Origin: Gamarada debralockiae
Taxonomy: Eukaryota > Ascomycota > Leotiomycetes > Helotiales > Hyphodiscaceae
Direction: 5' to 3'
Assembly: GCA_002803225.1 (NCBI GenBank)
Contig: NXFV01000154.1
Coordinates: 28,143 to 92,142, forward strand
DNA: 64,000 nt
A program made the position numbers and the translations under genes. Positions 26,264 through 40,057 of the stretch are shown here, in pieces. Position 1 is the first letter of the stretch; each line of letters starts with the position of its first letter. The notes under the pieces were generated by a model, which saw nothing but the letters and a program-made list of their open reading frames with translations, did not search any database and was not told the DNA's origin.

Positions 26264-27003
26264 ATCAGCTACTTGCTATACTTGCCAGAAGTAGAGCTGC
26301 TAGGAGGAGTTTAGGCTTGGAGTGTCGTTTGTGAACTACAAGCATCAAGGTTCTGGCTGCTTGGCTCTGAGGAGTCTAAAATGGAGTTACAGTAACTCAG
26401 GGACCCTGACCTATAAAGTACAAGAACAAACATGCTGCACGAGAGTTAGCACTAGCAATGATAGAAGCGATTTTCTGAAGCCCTTGGAAGTCACGCCAAA
26501 GCAGTTGTAATGTGGGATCAGGAAGGCATTTCCTCATTCCACTGATACGCTGAGGGTCATGTATGATCCCAGAGCTACCAAACAGGACTGTAGAATCGTT
26601 CCACCCTTGTCAACCATTGTGAATCACGCCAAGGCCTATTGAGGTGAGAGGAGCTGGAGTAACAGCAGGGGCAGCGTCTCTGCCGGTTTGGGAGCGAACT
26701 GGACGGCGAATTGTACCACAGAAGAGTCCATGGCGTTCCCACCTCGAGTAGCACGGAAACTGCTATCTTCTACTTCGAAAGTCGTTGGCGGAGGTCTGGG
26801 TATTGTGATCATGTTACTGCCAGGCCAGAGGGTTCATGGTAGATGCAACACCGCTCTTCCGAGAAGTCGTTCATGATGACAACGGATCCACCGGGGTTGC
26901 ATTCGTTGCCATGAATAAGACAAGTGATCCGCTCCAGACCTCGTGGCTGTTTTTGAGAGTTCAACTATTCAACACATCTATCGCAAACAGGCTCCTTTCC
27001 CAT
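26264..27003. other. gene-free stretch
   Basis: Only short frames are present and no domain was seen. It probably contains 3' flanks of the remnants on either side. Confidence 0.4.
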
Positions 27004-27470
27004 CTAATGTTGACCCGGAACCAACCCCCATTCTAAACTATCCTCGACCATGACAAAGCCACCCGAAACCTCCCAAAGGTGCTTGATTGTAATTCTTGCC
27101 TCGACGTCGGCCATTTGCTCAATGCAGTGAAACTTGATTCTGACGTCGCTGATTGCGCCGAATCGATGCTCCAAGGCGGCCCGAGGAGTATCTAGCAGAA
27201 AACATTTGTACTCTGTCGCAAGAGCTTCGGCAAGATATTGACGCTGGATTGTTTCGGCAGTATCGTGAAAGTGATGAGCGGGGCGAGGGAATGGAAGAAT
27301 GTTCGGAGGGAGAGAGGGTCTTGGCTGGGATGCCAAGCGTTCAGTTGCACCACGACTGCCTCAAGAGTTGTTTGGAAGTGTGGGTTTTCGTGCTCCGGGA
27401 CTCGACCGTAGTCGCGTCGCGGTCTGACCCCAAGACGATGCATGGTTGTGATGGTTTGGGTTTGATTTGA
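27004..27470 (-). pseudogene. unknown gene, apparently frameshifted
   Basis: Coding-like minus-strand sequence starts near a methionine in the context MHRLGVRPRRDYGRVPE and continues with FQTTLEAVVVQLNAWHPSQD. Near 27270 coding quality passes to another frame (AETIQRQYLAEALATEYKCF) that stays open to 27004. The residue composition in both frames is much more protein-like than the shadows. No intron explains the one-base shift, so either a mutation or a sequence error is involved. No family recognised. Confidence 0.35.
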
Positions 27471-27668
27471 GGATCGAAAAACTGGTCGGAGGTTGAGGAG
27501 GGAAAAGAAGGTCGAGAAACTGAGCCCACGCACAGGCGAACATCTTGACTGAGTGAATTCGGAAGCGAGGCGGGAAAAGTGTCGTAGCTGTGAATGGGAG
27601 CACTCTAGGTCCAACTCTCCTGAAAGCGAGCCCGCCCAAAGCTGCCTCACTTTCATCCATACCCTCAT

Positions 27669-28703
27669 ATAATCAAATTAGCAGATTCCCCCCCCCCGCG
27701 CCAAAAAAAAACCCACAGCAGGCACCAAAGAATCTCAGCCAGGTCGAAACTGTGGGTTGGGAAGACTTTGGTCTTACGACTCCACTGGCTCGCCTCGAAC
27801 GAATACGAACGCCGATTCGAAATACGACAAAGATCAATTTGCAACGGATAATTGATCTTCGACAACAGAAGATGCAAGCACTCCATCGGGCTGAACTTAT
27901 TTTCTGCCTTTTCTACCTGCCATCTTTTGTTTTGTGTTTGGTCGAAAGTGTTTTTGTTGCTTTGATAATGGATGAGTGCTTGGTCTCGCTTATTTCAGGA
28001 GAAATACTCGCACCGGCGAGATGCCGGACTAGTTGAAAGGATGCTCTCCTTAAATCAGATTCACTAGAAACACTTGAGCGTTTAAGTAGAGTTTCTCTCA
28101 GAACCTTGTCCGACAAGTTCTTGGTCAATCACAGCTTCCGAGTGCTTCGCTGTATCCAAGTACCTGCCATGCGGATAATGCTGTCCTGAACTTTGGTCTT
28201 CTCAACACTTTGAACTTGGGTGATGGATGTCGAGGACAGCAATAGTTTCGAGTTTTTCACTTCGTTCGAAAGACGACGAGAACACCAATACACGTTGGGA
28301 AGGAATCTCCAGAGCGCCTTGTGACGAAAAGGGACACACACGTGACTATCAATGAGGGGTAAATCCCAAAGCGGGGTCGGCTTTCCTCTTTGGATTTTCC
28401 GTTCGAAGAGCGAATCCGGAGCATGAACTCGCGTTCAAAGAAGGAAGGTTGAGCGAAACAACTTGCAATATTTATTTAATTCTATGATCGTCTCGACTCT
28501 TATTTAATCTACTCATCTCCAATTCTATCGCCCTTTAATCTTCACTGCGTCTCAATCCAGTCTTCAAGCCTTGACTTTTCGCGCCGTTGGGCCGAGTCAA
28601 CAGCACTTCAAAACGTTGAGCAAGTTGCTCACAAGACCAACATCCTATTTTGAAAATCTACTTTTAAGAGAGTTCACATTTAGATTGGAGTATTTTCATC
28701 AAA
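27669..28703. other. region upstream of dihydroxyacetone kinase
   Basis: No gene supported. It contains the presumed promoter and 5' UTR of the kinase gene starting at 28704, with pyrimidine-rich tracts near 28500-28570. A C-run followed by an A-run at 27687-27712 is a simple-sequence tract. Confidence 0.45.
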
Positions 28704-30722
28704 ATGTCTACAAAACATTACTTCCCCGAAACAGCAGTCAATACCCTTGTCCCTCGAGCCCTGACGTCCTTCGTGGCAGCCAACCCCGAGTTAGCACTCA
28801 TCACAGACCAAAGAGTCGTCCTAAACACCGCTCACAAAACCTCTCAAGTTGCGTTGATTTCTGGAGGAGGAAGTGGTCATGAACCAGCATGGTATGCAAG
28901 ATCCCCAAAATTCACAATTTCACTTCCCCTAACAAGTCACAACAAACATCATCAATATCAATACCCATCCTTTCAAACCCTTCTGAAGCTAACAGAAGCT
29001 CAGGTCAGGTTACGTAGGAACAGGCCTCCTCTCAGCCGTAGCATGCGGCGATATCTTCGCCTCCCCATCAATGAAACAAGTGCTTTCAGCAATTGCTTCC
29101 GTCCCTTCCTCCCTAGGCACCATCCTCTTAATCACAAACTACACAGGCGACAAGCTGCATTTCGGGCTTGCGGCTGAGAGAGCGCTAGCTGCGGGCTTGG
29201 CGAAGAAGTGTGTCGTGTTGCCCGCGACGGATGATGTGTCTATTCCGAGGAGTAGATGTGAGAAGGTGGGACGGAGAGGGCTGGCGGGGAATGTTGTTAG
29301 TGAGTTGATTTCTTTTTCTTGGTTATGATTTGGGGTAGGAGGGGGAAAGGGGGAGGCTGATGGTTGATAGCAATGAAAATCCTCGGTGCAGCAGCAGCGA
29401 AGGACTATACTTTCGAGCGATGTGTAGAGATTGGGAAAGCTGTTAACCAGCAATTGGTTTCCATCGGGAGTGCATTGGATCACTGCCACGTGCCAGGACG
29501 ACAAAACCACGATGAGATCAGGGAGGACGTTTGTGTGGTTGGTGCCGGGATTCATAACGAGCCCGTAAGTTCTCATCCCTCTCCGCAAACCCCAACACTA
29601 ACTCTTCCGAAGGGTGCCCAAAAAATCTCCCCCTTTCCTTTAGTCGAGGATCTCATCTCTCAGCTTCTGAAACTGATATGCGACCCCAACGACACCGAAC
29701 GCGCATTCGTCAAGTTCAACAAAAACGACGATACAGTGCTGTTAATGAACAACTACGGCGGGCTGTCGAACTTGGAGCTTGGAGCACTTACTCACGAGAC
29801 GCTGGAACAGCTGGAGAAGAGCTGGGATATAAAACCCACGAAGATCTACTCTGGAGCCTTCGAGACCTCTCTCAATGGTCCAGGCTTCTCAATCACACTT
29901 TGCAATCTCACGACTGCTGCGAAAGAAAGTAAGACTTCTGTTGATGAGCTGATGGGACTTTTGGAGGTGGAGACGAAAGCCACCGCTTGGCCTAATGTGC
30001 TGGCGAATTCGTCGACGAAGGTTAAGAGGAAGGACGCGCCGGGGATTGATATCTCGAAACAGACGGCCGTTTCGGAGGATGAGGATATTAAGATTGATCC
30101 GAAAGTTCTGGAAGCAAGCGTTAGGCTGGCTTGTCAGAGAGCTATTGGTTCTGAGCCTGATCTTACGAAATGGGATATGGAGATGGGTGATGGTGATTGT
30201 GGTGAGGCTGTGAAAGGTGTCTCGGAAGCGATTCTTAAGATCCTTGATTCGGGGGCTGCGAAAACAGGTTCCGTATTCACCATCTTGCATGCTATCATCG
30301 ATGCGGTGGATGACATGGGTGGTACACTTGGGGCAATCCTTGGTATCTTGCTTGCAGCGTTGGCTTCTTCTCTCCGCTCGCAAAAGGCGAAGGTTGGAAA
30401 TGGGGAATTGATGGCTATTTTTGCGCCGGCACTTGCACACGCTGTCGAGAGCCTGAAGAGCTATACGGGAGCGAGAGTGGGTGATCGGACTGTGATGGAC
30501 GTGCTGCTTCCGTTCGCAGAGGAATTGTATGGGACGAGGGACTTTGGGAAGGCGGTTAAGGGGGCGGAGAGTGCGGCGGAGGGAACGAGAGAGTTGAAGC
30601 CTGCGTTTGGCAGGGCGAGCTATGTGGCCGTGACTGGGGGTGCGGAGCAGAGAGTTCCAGATCCGGGTGCTTGGGCGCTGATGGAGTGGGTGAAGGGGTT
30701 GTATGATGGTGGGAGGAAGTAG
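28704..30722 (+). CDS. dihydroxyacetone kinase
   Basis: A complete 595-aa enzyme that phosphorylates dihydroxyacetone (and glyceraldehyde) with ATP, linking glycerol/DHA use and DHA detoxification to glycolysis in the cytosol. Exons: 28704-28891, 29004-29299, 29371-29564 and 29613-30722; the last intron (29565-29612) is 48 bp and readable through. The N-terminal DhaK domain shows the substrate loop ISGGGSGHEPAW, GYVGTGLLSAVACGDIFASP, and the His context LDHCHVPGR, where the conserved histidine binds the substrate carbonyl. The C-terminal DhaL domain has the Mg-ATP aspartate motif EMGDGDCG and DRTVMDVLLPF. Length matches yeast DAK1/DAK2 (about 590 aa). It is convergent with COX16. Confidence 0.95.
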
Positions 30723-31215
30723 ACAGTGGTGGAAGATAGATGTTGGCAATAATGTGGAGAGGTGAGTGTAATGAAAATATGTGTTGAGCTTCCTACCTAT
30801 GCATGGAACGTCAATGAGTGATGCGGGCCAATGAATCTGAAGTTCTTGAGAGTAGAGTGTTACTTTTGTGATGTTTGAGTAGAGTGTATCCCAGGGCAAC
30901 GTCATTTGGCCTCCCCGGCACGTCCGCTTTCTTTTGTATGAACCGCCATGATCCAAGAGTTCCCAGTCTGCTAGAAATCTTGAAAAGCTCCGTTGTCTTC
31001 CATCCCAACGCATAGCCGTGGGTACATCTCGGTGCCTCAGTCCTAGCTCGTCCTTGCATCCATTATTTTCGCCCACCGAGGTGGAACTGCCGTGACTTCG
31101 CCGGGTGGATGGTTTGCCCAAATCTCGGCCTCGAACGGATTGGATATTGTCGAAGTGCAATCGCCCACAGAAGTCTATCAATCGACTCGACCTCCTCATC
31201 TGCTCCTGAATGCGC
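30723..31215. other. convergent 3' intergenic region (DAK/COX16)
   Basis: About 490 bp between the stop codons of two convergent genes. A long minus-strand open frame crossing it (29889-31292) is antisense to DAK exon 4 and overlaps COX16 exon 2 out of frame, so it is dismissed. Nothing else seen. Confidence 0.5.
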
Positions 31216-31678
31216 TTACAGCACGCCATCATGCTCTCCGGGAAGTCTCTTAACACGCTTCTGTTCCCAATCATCCAAATCCTTCGCCGCAAGTCTCTAC
31301 AATAGAACCATCATCAGCACAATTCCCAAAAGCCCATCCCAATCTCCCCGTCTCCCAAACGCTCTTCACCCCCCATCAATCCCGAATCCCACATCAAATG
31401 GAAGCACTCACATAATACTCCTCCTTCATATCGACCTTCCTTCCCGCTTTCCCAATGCCCAACTCCTCCTCCTTACTCAATCTCCTAACCCTCCGATCAT
31501 ATTTCTCATATCTTATAGCTGTCGCAGGCGTAAGGAAGAAGGAACCGGCTACCATTGTTGCGATGAAGGGTAGGCCGAAGAGCATGAATGGGTGTTTTGC
31601 GAGGGCAGATCGATATCGTGAGGCGATTGTGTTGGCATCGGCGGCGCCACGGAATTTGCGGCTGGGGAAGACAGCCAT
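31216..31678 (-). CDS. COX16: cytochrome c oxidase assembly protein COX16
   Basis: A 115-aa inner-membrane protein of mitochondria needed for cytochrome c oxidase assembly. Exons 31678-31412 and 31296-31216 flank a GTGAGT..TTGTAG intron of 115 bp. The start MAVFPSRKFRGAADANTIA, the hydrophobic helix at about residues 31-51 (HPFMLFGLPFIATMVAGSFF), the following TPATAIRYEKYDRRVR, and the C-terminus RLAAKDLDDWEQKRVKRLPG are all standard for fungal Cox16. Its length is within the family range. It is transcribed divergently from the ATR gene. Confidence 0.95.
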
Positions 31679-32087
31679 GGCGATGAGGAGCTCTGGATCT
31701 TTTGCAGTGATAAGACGGAGTTGGGTCGCGTAGGAGAGTCGGTCGCGGTGATTAATTCGTGGTGCTTTGGAGACGGAATGAAGATTCTCGGAGGTGATTG
31801 AAAGAGCTCACAAGCGCCGTTCGAAAGAATTGAAAATCAACCACGAATTGGCAGTACTTCTAGCAAACCAAGACATTCAGGAGTGAGGTGTGTTCTGTCC
31901 CCGTCAAAAGCAAACAATAATTTCTCAATTCCTCCCAATGATCGAAGAGAGGAAAGGAGACCACCTCTCCACCAATCGGCGAAAACCACTTTAAATCACG
32001 TGGTCGCGTTGGATTTTCGTGTTTGGATCGCGCGTCAAACCTCCAAGTCTCCCCATCAACAACCTTCTTTACGACCCTCATCACATA
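31679..32087. promoter_or_regulatory. shared divergent promoter region, COX16/ATR
   Basis: A 409-bp region between the start codons of COX16 (minus) and the ATR kinase (plus). Both transcripts must begin here, so it holds both core promoters. No specific binding site could be assigned with confidence. Confidence 0.55.
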
Positions 32088-35000
32088 ATGGCTCCAGCTT
32101 CACGAGGTCCAGATATTGCCCACAGGCCGCACAGCCAGGGCAATGCCAGTGGCCCTGCAAGTGGCTTCGAACCTCCTCCCTCGACCATGGCAGCCCAGCT
32201 CATCAACAACCTGTCAACGCCAAGTAAACCATCACGACAGGCCGAACAAGAAAACTTGAAGAAACTCATGGATGATGTCTCAAGCCAGGAAGCTAATACT
32301 GCCGAGTTCTCGAATAATAAGGCAAAACTGGAACATAAGCACAAATTGATTTACGTCTTTGCCCGCGCCGTGTTGGAACGGCTTGCTGAGGACGACCCCT
32401 TCCTGGACGTCCAGAAGATCGTTCCACAGGCTTCGGATGCCCTGGATATCTTCATGTCGACGATTAAAGAGGTGCCTGACGTTTTGGGCTACTGCGTAGG
32501 ACCGGAATCTGCTCTCCTCAGCCGCGGCCCAGAGCCTCTCTGGTTCTGGCTATTTCCTCGTGTCCTCGCACTTCTTGGTCGACGACAGTGCGACGTGCTC
32601 ACGGAGAAAATCAAAGACTTCTTTTATGTCTGTTTTCAAGTCGTCGCTCGGTCACCAAAGCTTTGGAGTCTCAGCTCCTTTTTCTTCTGCTACTTCAGAG
32701 AGTGCGCCGCAAGTATGTACCTCAACCAGAGTTTCAATTGGTGGTAGCTTACTTTATATTTAGCAATGTTGAGTCACCTACAAACTCCGAGCATTTTCTC
32801 TCACAATCTTATAATAGATGTCTATCTGCCAGCCGGCGAGGTTGACCAGTCAATGTTTTCTCACGACTCAGATGGCTCTTCATCCACTATCATTCCCAAC
32901 TGTACATATCTGATGCGATTCGCGTCAGAGGGTATATGTCATGTTGCGAACATTCTATGCATGCTGGTAGATATCTCAATGGCCGCGGCGGCTTCATATG
33001 ATCCAACACCCGCATACCAAGATTACATGGCCTGGATGCTCGACTTCTTTCTTGCTGCTCACGAGCAAAGAAAGAAATTGCAAACCGACCCGTCGCTCTA
33101 CGAATCATGCAGGAAATCCGACATAACGTCTTTCTGTTCTATTCACGCGCTCTTGTCTGTATCCAAGACCTCTTTTTCAGACACTCTTGTGCGAAAAGGT
33201 CATACCATACTTTCCATTCTCTGCGCAGACCTCATCGAAAATGCCGAGGACCTGGCCGAAAAACCAATACAGCTCAGTATCTGCAGCAGTCTCTTGAACT
33301 TAGTCGCCAGGTGCAAGGAACATGACTCTATGCATCGAGCTGTCTCACTACATCTGGTGCCAGCCCTTCAACTTGCCCTCAACGACGAAAGCAAAAGCTC
33401 GAGCCTCGGTAAAGATTTCCAGGTAACTACTTCTACTGCGATGTCTCATGTTGAAAATGACTGACCATATTCTCAGAAAGCTGCTGCTACCTTGCTCCAG
33501 GAGTGTCAAGCCGAAGTGCAGAGTGCATTCAATCTATCTTTTGCCGACAGTTTTGATAGTGCAGACCTTGACAGAGAATTTAGAAGGATGGGTCTCGACT
33601 CTATTCAGCAGAAAGAAGTCATCCAGGTCCCTCCTACTAAACGCCGCAAAATTGAAACGGAACTGGATATTTTGGGAGAGGTCACTACCAAGTTGTATTC
33701 TTTGCTAGGATCACAGGGTGTTATGGACCCGGACGGCTTGGACCAAGTTGCGGCGTAAGTTCATATTGGTGAGTTCAGGAAAGAGTTTCTAACTAGTCTG
33801 CAGGGATTGCTTCGCTGAATTGAACGATAAGGACCGTTGCAGGGCTTTTGATTATCTCGGCATGATACCTTGTGCTGCCAATGGCTCGTTGTCTCTGACG
33901 CGGGACAAAGATGGCAATCTCAGCAATTCGAAATGTTTTCTATGTGACGGGACTCCGCCACCCAGTTTAACTCCATTGGATACGAAAAGATGCCAGACTG
34001 TTTGTGGTGATGCTGTAGTAACATTCGCCAAGCTTATAAAGTCGCCAGCTTTTTCTGAGGCCCGACAACCTCGGGTGCTCGCAATGGTTGCCCTGAAGAG
34101 ATTCACAACGCACTTTAACAGTGGCGACTTCATGGACTTGATAAACTCGCCTTTGGGGCAATGGTGTGTGGGATCTCTAAAGAGCTCAGCACGAGAGCTT
34201 CGAATTGCCGCAGGGTAGGGTCGACACTCTCAAGAAAAGAGCCATTGCCTAACATATGTCTTTCACAGTCGTACTCTCGCTGGATTTCTCGCTAACACTG
34301 CAATTCCCGAAGAGATGGTTCGCAAGAACAGAGAAATGGTGCTGGAACTACTCCTCTCTATTTCTGATAAAGACCAGATTTATTTACAAGAAACCTGGAT
34401 TCTTACTTGGGGTCAAATTGGAAGGTACGTATTCCTTAGCAGGCAACTTCCAGGGTTCTTTGTTTACTGACCGAATCAGAGTCTTACACGATGACGGTCT
34501 CGGTCTTGTGCTTTTGAGGTTGGTAGAGTTTCTGGGACACGCCAATCCGGTAGTATCAGCTGTGGCCTTCAATGAGGTAAAGTTGGAACAGGGAACAGCT
34601 CTGAATCAACCTTTCACTAATTGTTTCAAAGATAATAAAGCTTGCCAAAGCGAAGAAAATGACACCGGAAAGACTGTTCAACCCCTTCTGGGATGATGTT
34701 GCAATTGCAGCTGTCAAAGGCCTACTCGTCAGGCCGCAAACGACGCAGCTCATGGCCGATATCCTGGGTACTTCCGTTGCTGAGTTCCTTCTCCTAACAC
34801 AGTCTAGCACTTTGCCACACCTCGTTTTGTCCGGACAGATTGATGTCATTGGAAGAATTACGCAAGCTCGTGGAGATGACGAAAATTTCAGAACCTGTAT
34901 GGAGCCATCGAACTTCGCCTCGATACTCGCACTATTGATCGTCCAAAATATCCCAGATATTGAGGCTCTCACCACGTCCGTTCTTAGGGCTGTTTCGCCA

Positions 35001-38000
35001 CAGTTCAAGGACATGGACTTCACAGACTGGATGAGAACAGATCCGGCAGTGCTTGGTCTTCGTCTGCTTAAAGTTGCTGGCCAAGCTCCTGATAACATGA
35101 AGTCGCGAGTTAGTATTGCAAAATGAGATCTGATAATCGCGTTACTGATAACGGCAGATTCATATGGCTTTCCGACTTCTAGCTTGTTACGCCCCATATG
35201 GTTCCCAGAAGACGAATGATCCTGTTGGGGCGTTTCTTTCACATCATATCTTGGGGTTTATGGCTCGGTTCGGCGAAGTCGTCAACGATATTCAAAATCA
35301 ATATTCCGTGATCGAGAAGATACGTTGCATCAAAGGCGTAGAGGAGATGGTCAAAATTGGCAAGAAGGTTATAAAAGTTGCTCGTCCTCAGGTGTGTTTT
35401 CAACCCCTTTGTATGCCAATGGCAACTCACATTCCATCAAACAGGTCTGTGCCTTTCTGCAACAAGCGTTAGCTCAACAACAACTTCAATCTGTTGCTTT
35501 TTCTGCCTGGGAAAGAATGCTACACAATCTCGAAGATGATGATGTTGAGATGATGCTTGAGAGCACTTTCTCGACCATCATCCAGCGCTGGGAAACCTTC
35601 AACGAGGTGACTAGACGGCGTGCTGAAGATACTCTTCAATACTTGCTCAAACAACGGACGCGCCTCTTACGCAATATGATTGTCAACCTGCCGTCGTTAT
35701 CGCAATTTCCTCAGCTCGAGAATGTGGAGAAACAGTTAAACAAAATAAGAACGCCCACTGATGTTGGAAACGCTTTTCAAATCTTCAGTCGTAGGGTGGG
35801 CCATGAGAACTCTGGCGTTGTTGCACAAGCTTTAGTGGAATTGAAAGCATATCTTCGACTTCACCAATCATTCCTTCAGGCCTCAGCTGTCAGTGAGCAA
35901 CCAGATGTTGTTGTCGGATTGCTTGTTCGGTCGATCCTGGATGCTTGCGTCAAGTTTAACGAGGCTCATCATGATATTGCGCAGTTATCCGCAGAATGTA
36001 TCGGCCTAATTGGATGTCTGGATTCAAATAGAGTCGAGTCAGTCCGAGAGCAATCTGAAATGGTTGTCGTCAGCAACTTCCAAACACCTGGCGAGACTAC
36101 GGACTTTGTCCTTTACATGCTGAAAGAAGTAATTGTCAAGGCATTTCTCTCAACTACCGACACTGGTACGCAAGGCTTTCTTTCATTGGTCATGCAAAGA
36201 TTGCTTGAGGTATGCAATTTCAGAGAGGTCTGCCCGCCGATCCTCATGAATGGTGGAGGCAGAGACTCTACCAACTCCATCTTTCAAAAATGGCTCGCGC
36301 TCCCCGGGAGTGTACAAGAAACCTTGACTCCCTTCCTAACCTCAAGATTCAATGTAAAGGAGATGGATAGACCAAAGGTGGAATATCCCATCTTCCGTTT
36401 GGAGAATGTCCGGTTCGACAAGATTTACAGATATTGGCTGAGTACCTTCGTCCTCGAGCTGCTTCACAAGCCCTTCAGTATGTTTTCCGAACTCGTCTTT
36501 CCGCCACTTCGCCGTGCCATTAAAATAAGGAATCTTTCTATCGCCAGTTTCTTGCTTCCATACGTAGCATTGCATGTCATTGTCGAGGGAACAGACCAAG
36601 ACAGGGAGGAAATCGTGAATGAGCTACTGGGTGTCTTGAAATACCAGCCAACTCCTGAAATCAAAATCCAAGAAGAGGACTTGAAAATGTGTAGTGAGGT
36701 GAGTTCCCTAGTACAGTATTTCACAGCCCTTCGAGCTCACTTTCCCTAGGCTGTGTTTCAGGTTCTCGATTACCTATCTCGATGGATACAAGCAAAGCAA
36801 TTGGAAGCCAGCAAATCTCGTGCCGCCACTGCAGCAGAGGAGCACATTCTGCTCGTCCGGTCCGTTCTTGATATGATCCCTGCGGAGCTTGTATCGCAGC
36901 GTGCTATAGAATGTAGATCATACTCCCGTGCCTTATTCTATTGGGAGCAACATATCCGTCAGGTCCGCGATGATTTCAAGAAACCAGAGACAAAAAATGC
37001 GCTTTTGCAACGATTACAAGACATCTATACTCAAATCGATGAGCCTGACGGAGTTGAGGGAATATCTGCACATCTTCATGTACTTGATATTGATCAGCAG
37101 ATCCTTGCTCATCGAAAAGCGGGACGGTGGACCGCAGCGCAGAGTTGGTATGAGATCAAGCTCGCAGAGACTCCTGAAGATGCGGACGTTCAGGTCAATC
37201 TTTTGACGTGTCTGAAGGAATCTGGGCAGCATGGTAAGTAATTCGATACCTCCAAGTACAGGCTCTGACTTTTTCTGTAGATGTGCTACTTAACTATGTC
37301 GAAGGCATGCATACTGCCACAAAAACTGTCTCCAAACTTCTTCCGTTCGCCACAGAAGCTTCCTGGGCAACTGGAAGATGGGCTGCTCTTGAGAAATACA
37401 CCAATTTGGCAGCTGAGAGCAGCAGAGAAGATTTCAATATCAGTATCGGTCGGGCCCTTCTCGCATTACACAAAAAGGATACCGAAAAGTTCACCACCTC
37501 CGTTCGGTCTCTCCGGGAACAAATTGCTTGTTCTTTAACAATGGCGACTACCCCTTCACTGAGCGCATGCCATGATGACATGCTCAAATTGCATGTCCTT
37601 ACAGAACTTGAGATGATTGCTGGAACAGACGGTGCAGGTATGGGGCGAGTAAACGTGCTCGAGTCTCTAAATCGGCGACTGGAAGTTGTTGGAGCCTACC
37701 TCAACGACAAGCAGTATCTGCTCGGTATCAGACGAGCGGCCATGCAATTGTCAAGGTTTGTTTGAACCACACTAACAGAAGACCTGGCTAACTGTCGTAG
37801 TCTCCAATTTACAAAATTTGACCGTGCGGAGGCATGGCTGACAAGCGCCCGCCTAGCCAGAAAAGGAAATGCCATACATCAGTCCTTCAATGCTGTGCTT
37901 CACGCCTCGAAACTTGGAGATAAGTCGGCAATGATCGAACATGCTCGCCTTCTAATGAAAGAGGGGCACCATCGGAAAGCCATCCAAAGTCTTGAGGGTG

Positions 38001-40057
38001 CCATTGCTAGCGATGCTTTCATAGCACACAGCAAAGGTCCCGAAGTCACCAACTTCACAGATGTTGAGCTTGCGGAGCAGCAGAATCTACTTACGGCAAG
38101 AGCGCACTTGCTACTGGCAAAGTGGCTTGACAGCGCTGGACAGACACATTCAAGTGCCCTGAGATCACAATATCAGCTTGCGGCCAGGACGCACAACGAA
38201 TGGGAGAAGGGTCATTACTATCTTGGACGACACTACAACAAATTATTGGAGTCAGAAAAGGCTTTAGCCCCTGAACTCCAGGCCGAGTCATATCTCACGG
38301 GGGAAACCGCGAAGCTCGTGATAGAAAATTATTTACGGTCGTTATTATGGGGAACGAAATATATCTATCAGACCCTACCCCGAATTCTTACGCTCTGGCT
38401 TGATCTTGGGTCGCAGGTCAATCAGCCGCTTGATCCCAAATATGGCACTACGAGGGATTTTATAACAAGAATTTTGACCGGGCGCAAAGAGCAGCTTGGA
38501 GCACTTCACGGTCGTTTCAACAAGTATATCGCGAGATTGCCGGCATACGTGTTCTACACTGCGCTGCCACAAATCGTTTCGCGAATTACGCATCCAAACA
38601 TGGAGGTCTTTAAGTTTTTGAATTCGATCATAATGAAGGTGGTATCTACACATCCACAGCAGGCATTGTGGAGTCTTCTGGCGGTCGCAACCTCCATGCA
38701 AACCGATCGGAAGTCTCGCGGCGTTCAAATCCTTCAGCAACTCCGTTCGGCATCCAAAAAGCCGGAGGCTGGGTCGCTCGATATAAGGGTCATGATCAAG
38801 AATGGCGAACGTCTCACTTCAGAGCTTTTGGAAGTTTGTGTTGCGGGAGAATTCCAAGGAAATCGGACCACTCGGGCAAGTATTACGAAGGATCTTGGAT
38901 TCAACCATAAGACATGCACACCAAATCTTCTGGCAGTTCCTATCGAGAGCGTGCTAACTGCCACTTTACCTACGCTTACGGACAATATCAAAGAGCATAA
39001 AGCCTTTTCTAGAGATGTAGTTACCATCGATTCGTTCTTGGATGAAGTACTTGTTCTTAGTTCGCTTCAGAAGCCACGAAAGCTCACAGCACGCGGATCG
39101 GATGGCAAAGACTACGGTCTCCTTTGCAAGCCCAAGGATGATCTCCGAAAAGACCAGCGTCTGATGGAATTCAACGGCATGATCAATCGCTCACTGAAGC
39201 GCGATGCGGAATCAAGCAGACGCCAACTCTATATCAAGACATACGCAGTCACTCCCTTGAACGAAGAATGCGGTATCATAGAATGGGTAGATGGTCTAAA
39301 GACACTCCGCGACATCCTCCTCGGCCTCTACCGACCCCTGGGAATCATGCCCGACTACCGAGAAATCGAAAAATTGTGCGAAGAAGCTCTCAAAAGTGAA
39401 GAAAAGATGCCGTTCTACACCGAAAAAGTCCTTGGTCATTTCCCGCCAATCTTCCATCAATGGTTCGTACAACAGTTCCCTGAGCCCTCAGCCTGGTTTG
39501 CTGCTCGCCTTCGCTATACACGCTCTTGTGCCGTTATGTCGATGGTTGGTACGATTCTTGGACTGGGAGATCGTCATGGTGAGAATATCCTTTTTGAGGA
39601 AGGGAATGGAGGGACGTTCCATGTGGATTTCAATTGTCTGTTCGACAAAGGCCTCACTTTCGTCAAGCCGGAGCGTGTTCCTTTCAGATTAACGCACAAT
39701 ATGATTGATGCTATGGGTATATACGGCTACGAAGGCCCATTCCGCAAATCCTCTGAGCTTACCCTAAAATTACTGCGTCAGCATGAGGAGACGCTCATGA
39801 CGATCTTGGAAGCTTTCGTGTACGATCCTACGCTGGATTTAGTGAAGAAAGATCATAAGAAGAAGAAAGAGGGCTCAGTGGCGGGACCGCAGACTGCTCA
39901 GGGCGTGCTGGATACGATTCAGCGGAAGGTTAGGGGGTTGTTGCAGGGTGAAAGCGTACCGCTTGGTGTAGAGGGACAGGTTGATGAGCTGATTAAGCAG
40001 GCTACGAATTTGCAGTATTTGGCGGGGATGTATATTGGTTGGTGTTCGTTCTTTTAG
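32088..40057 (+). CDS. uvsB: ATR/Mec1/UvsB-family checkpoint kinase
   Basis: A 2468-aa PI3K-like serine/threonine kinase that, with its ATRIP-like partner, senses RPA-coated single-stranded DNA and triggers the replication and DNA-damage checkpoint. Twelve exons: 32088-32712, 32764-33422, 33477-33754, 33804-34214, 34269-34424, 34480-34576, 34632-35108, 35158-35391, 35445-36698, 36750-37233, 37281-37755, 37801-40057. All 11 introns are 45-55 bp with GT..AG ends, and the sum is exactly in frame. HEAT-like N-terminus; UME region around residue 950 (IRCIKGVEEMVKIGKKVI); FAT region from about 1400 to 1900; kinase domain from about 2147 with catalytic loop GLGDRHGENILF (about 2302) and metal-binding DFN (about 2325); FATC ending YLAGMYIGWCSFF. 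This C-terminus and the UME domain distinguish ATR from ATM and TOR. Confidence 0.96.

Noticed and set aside
29889..31292. 467-codon minus-strand open frame
   Set aside because: Antisense to the last DAK exon and out of frame with COX16 exon 2; Arg/Ser/His-rich composition typical of a shadow frame in GC-rich coding sequence.
34556..35242. 228-codon minus-strand frame inside the ATR gene
   Set aside because: Lies antisense to well-supported ATR exons; no motif of its own.
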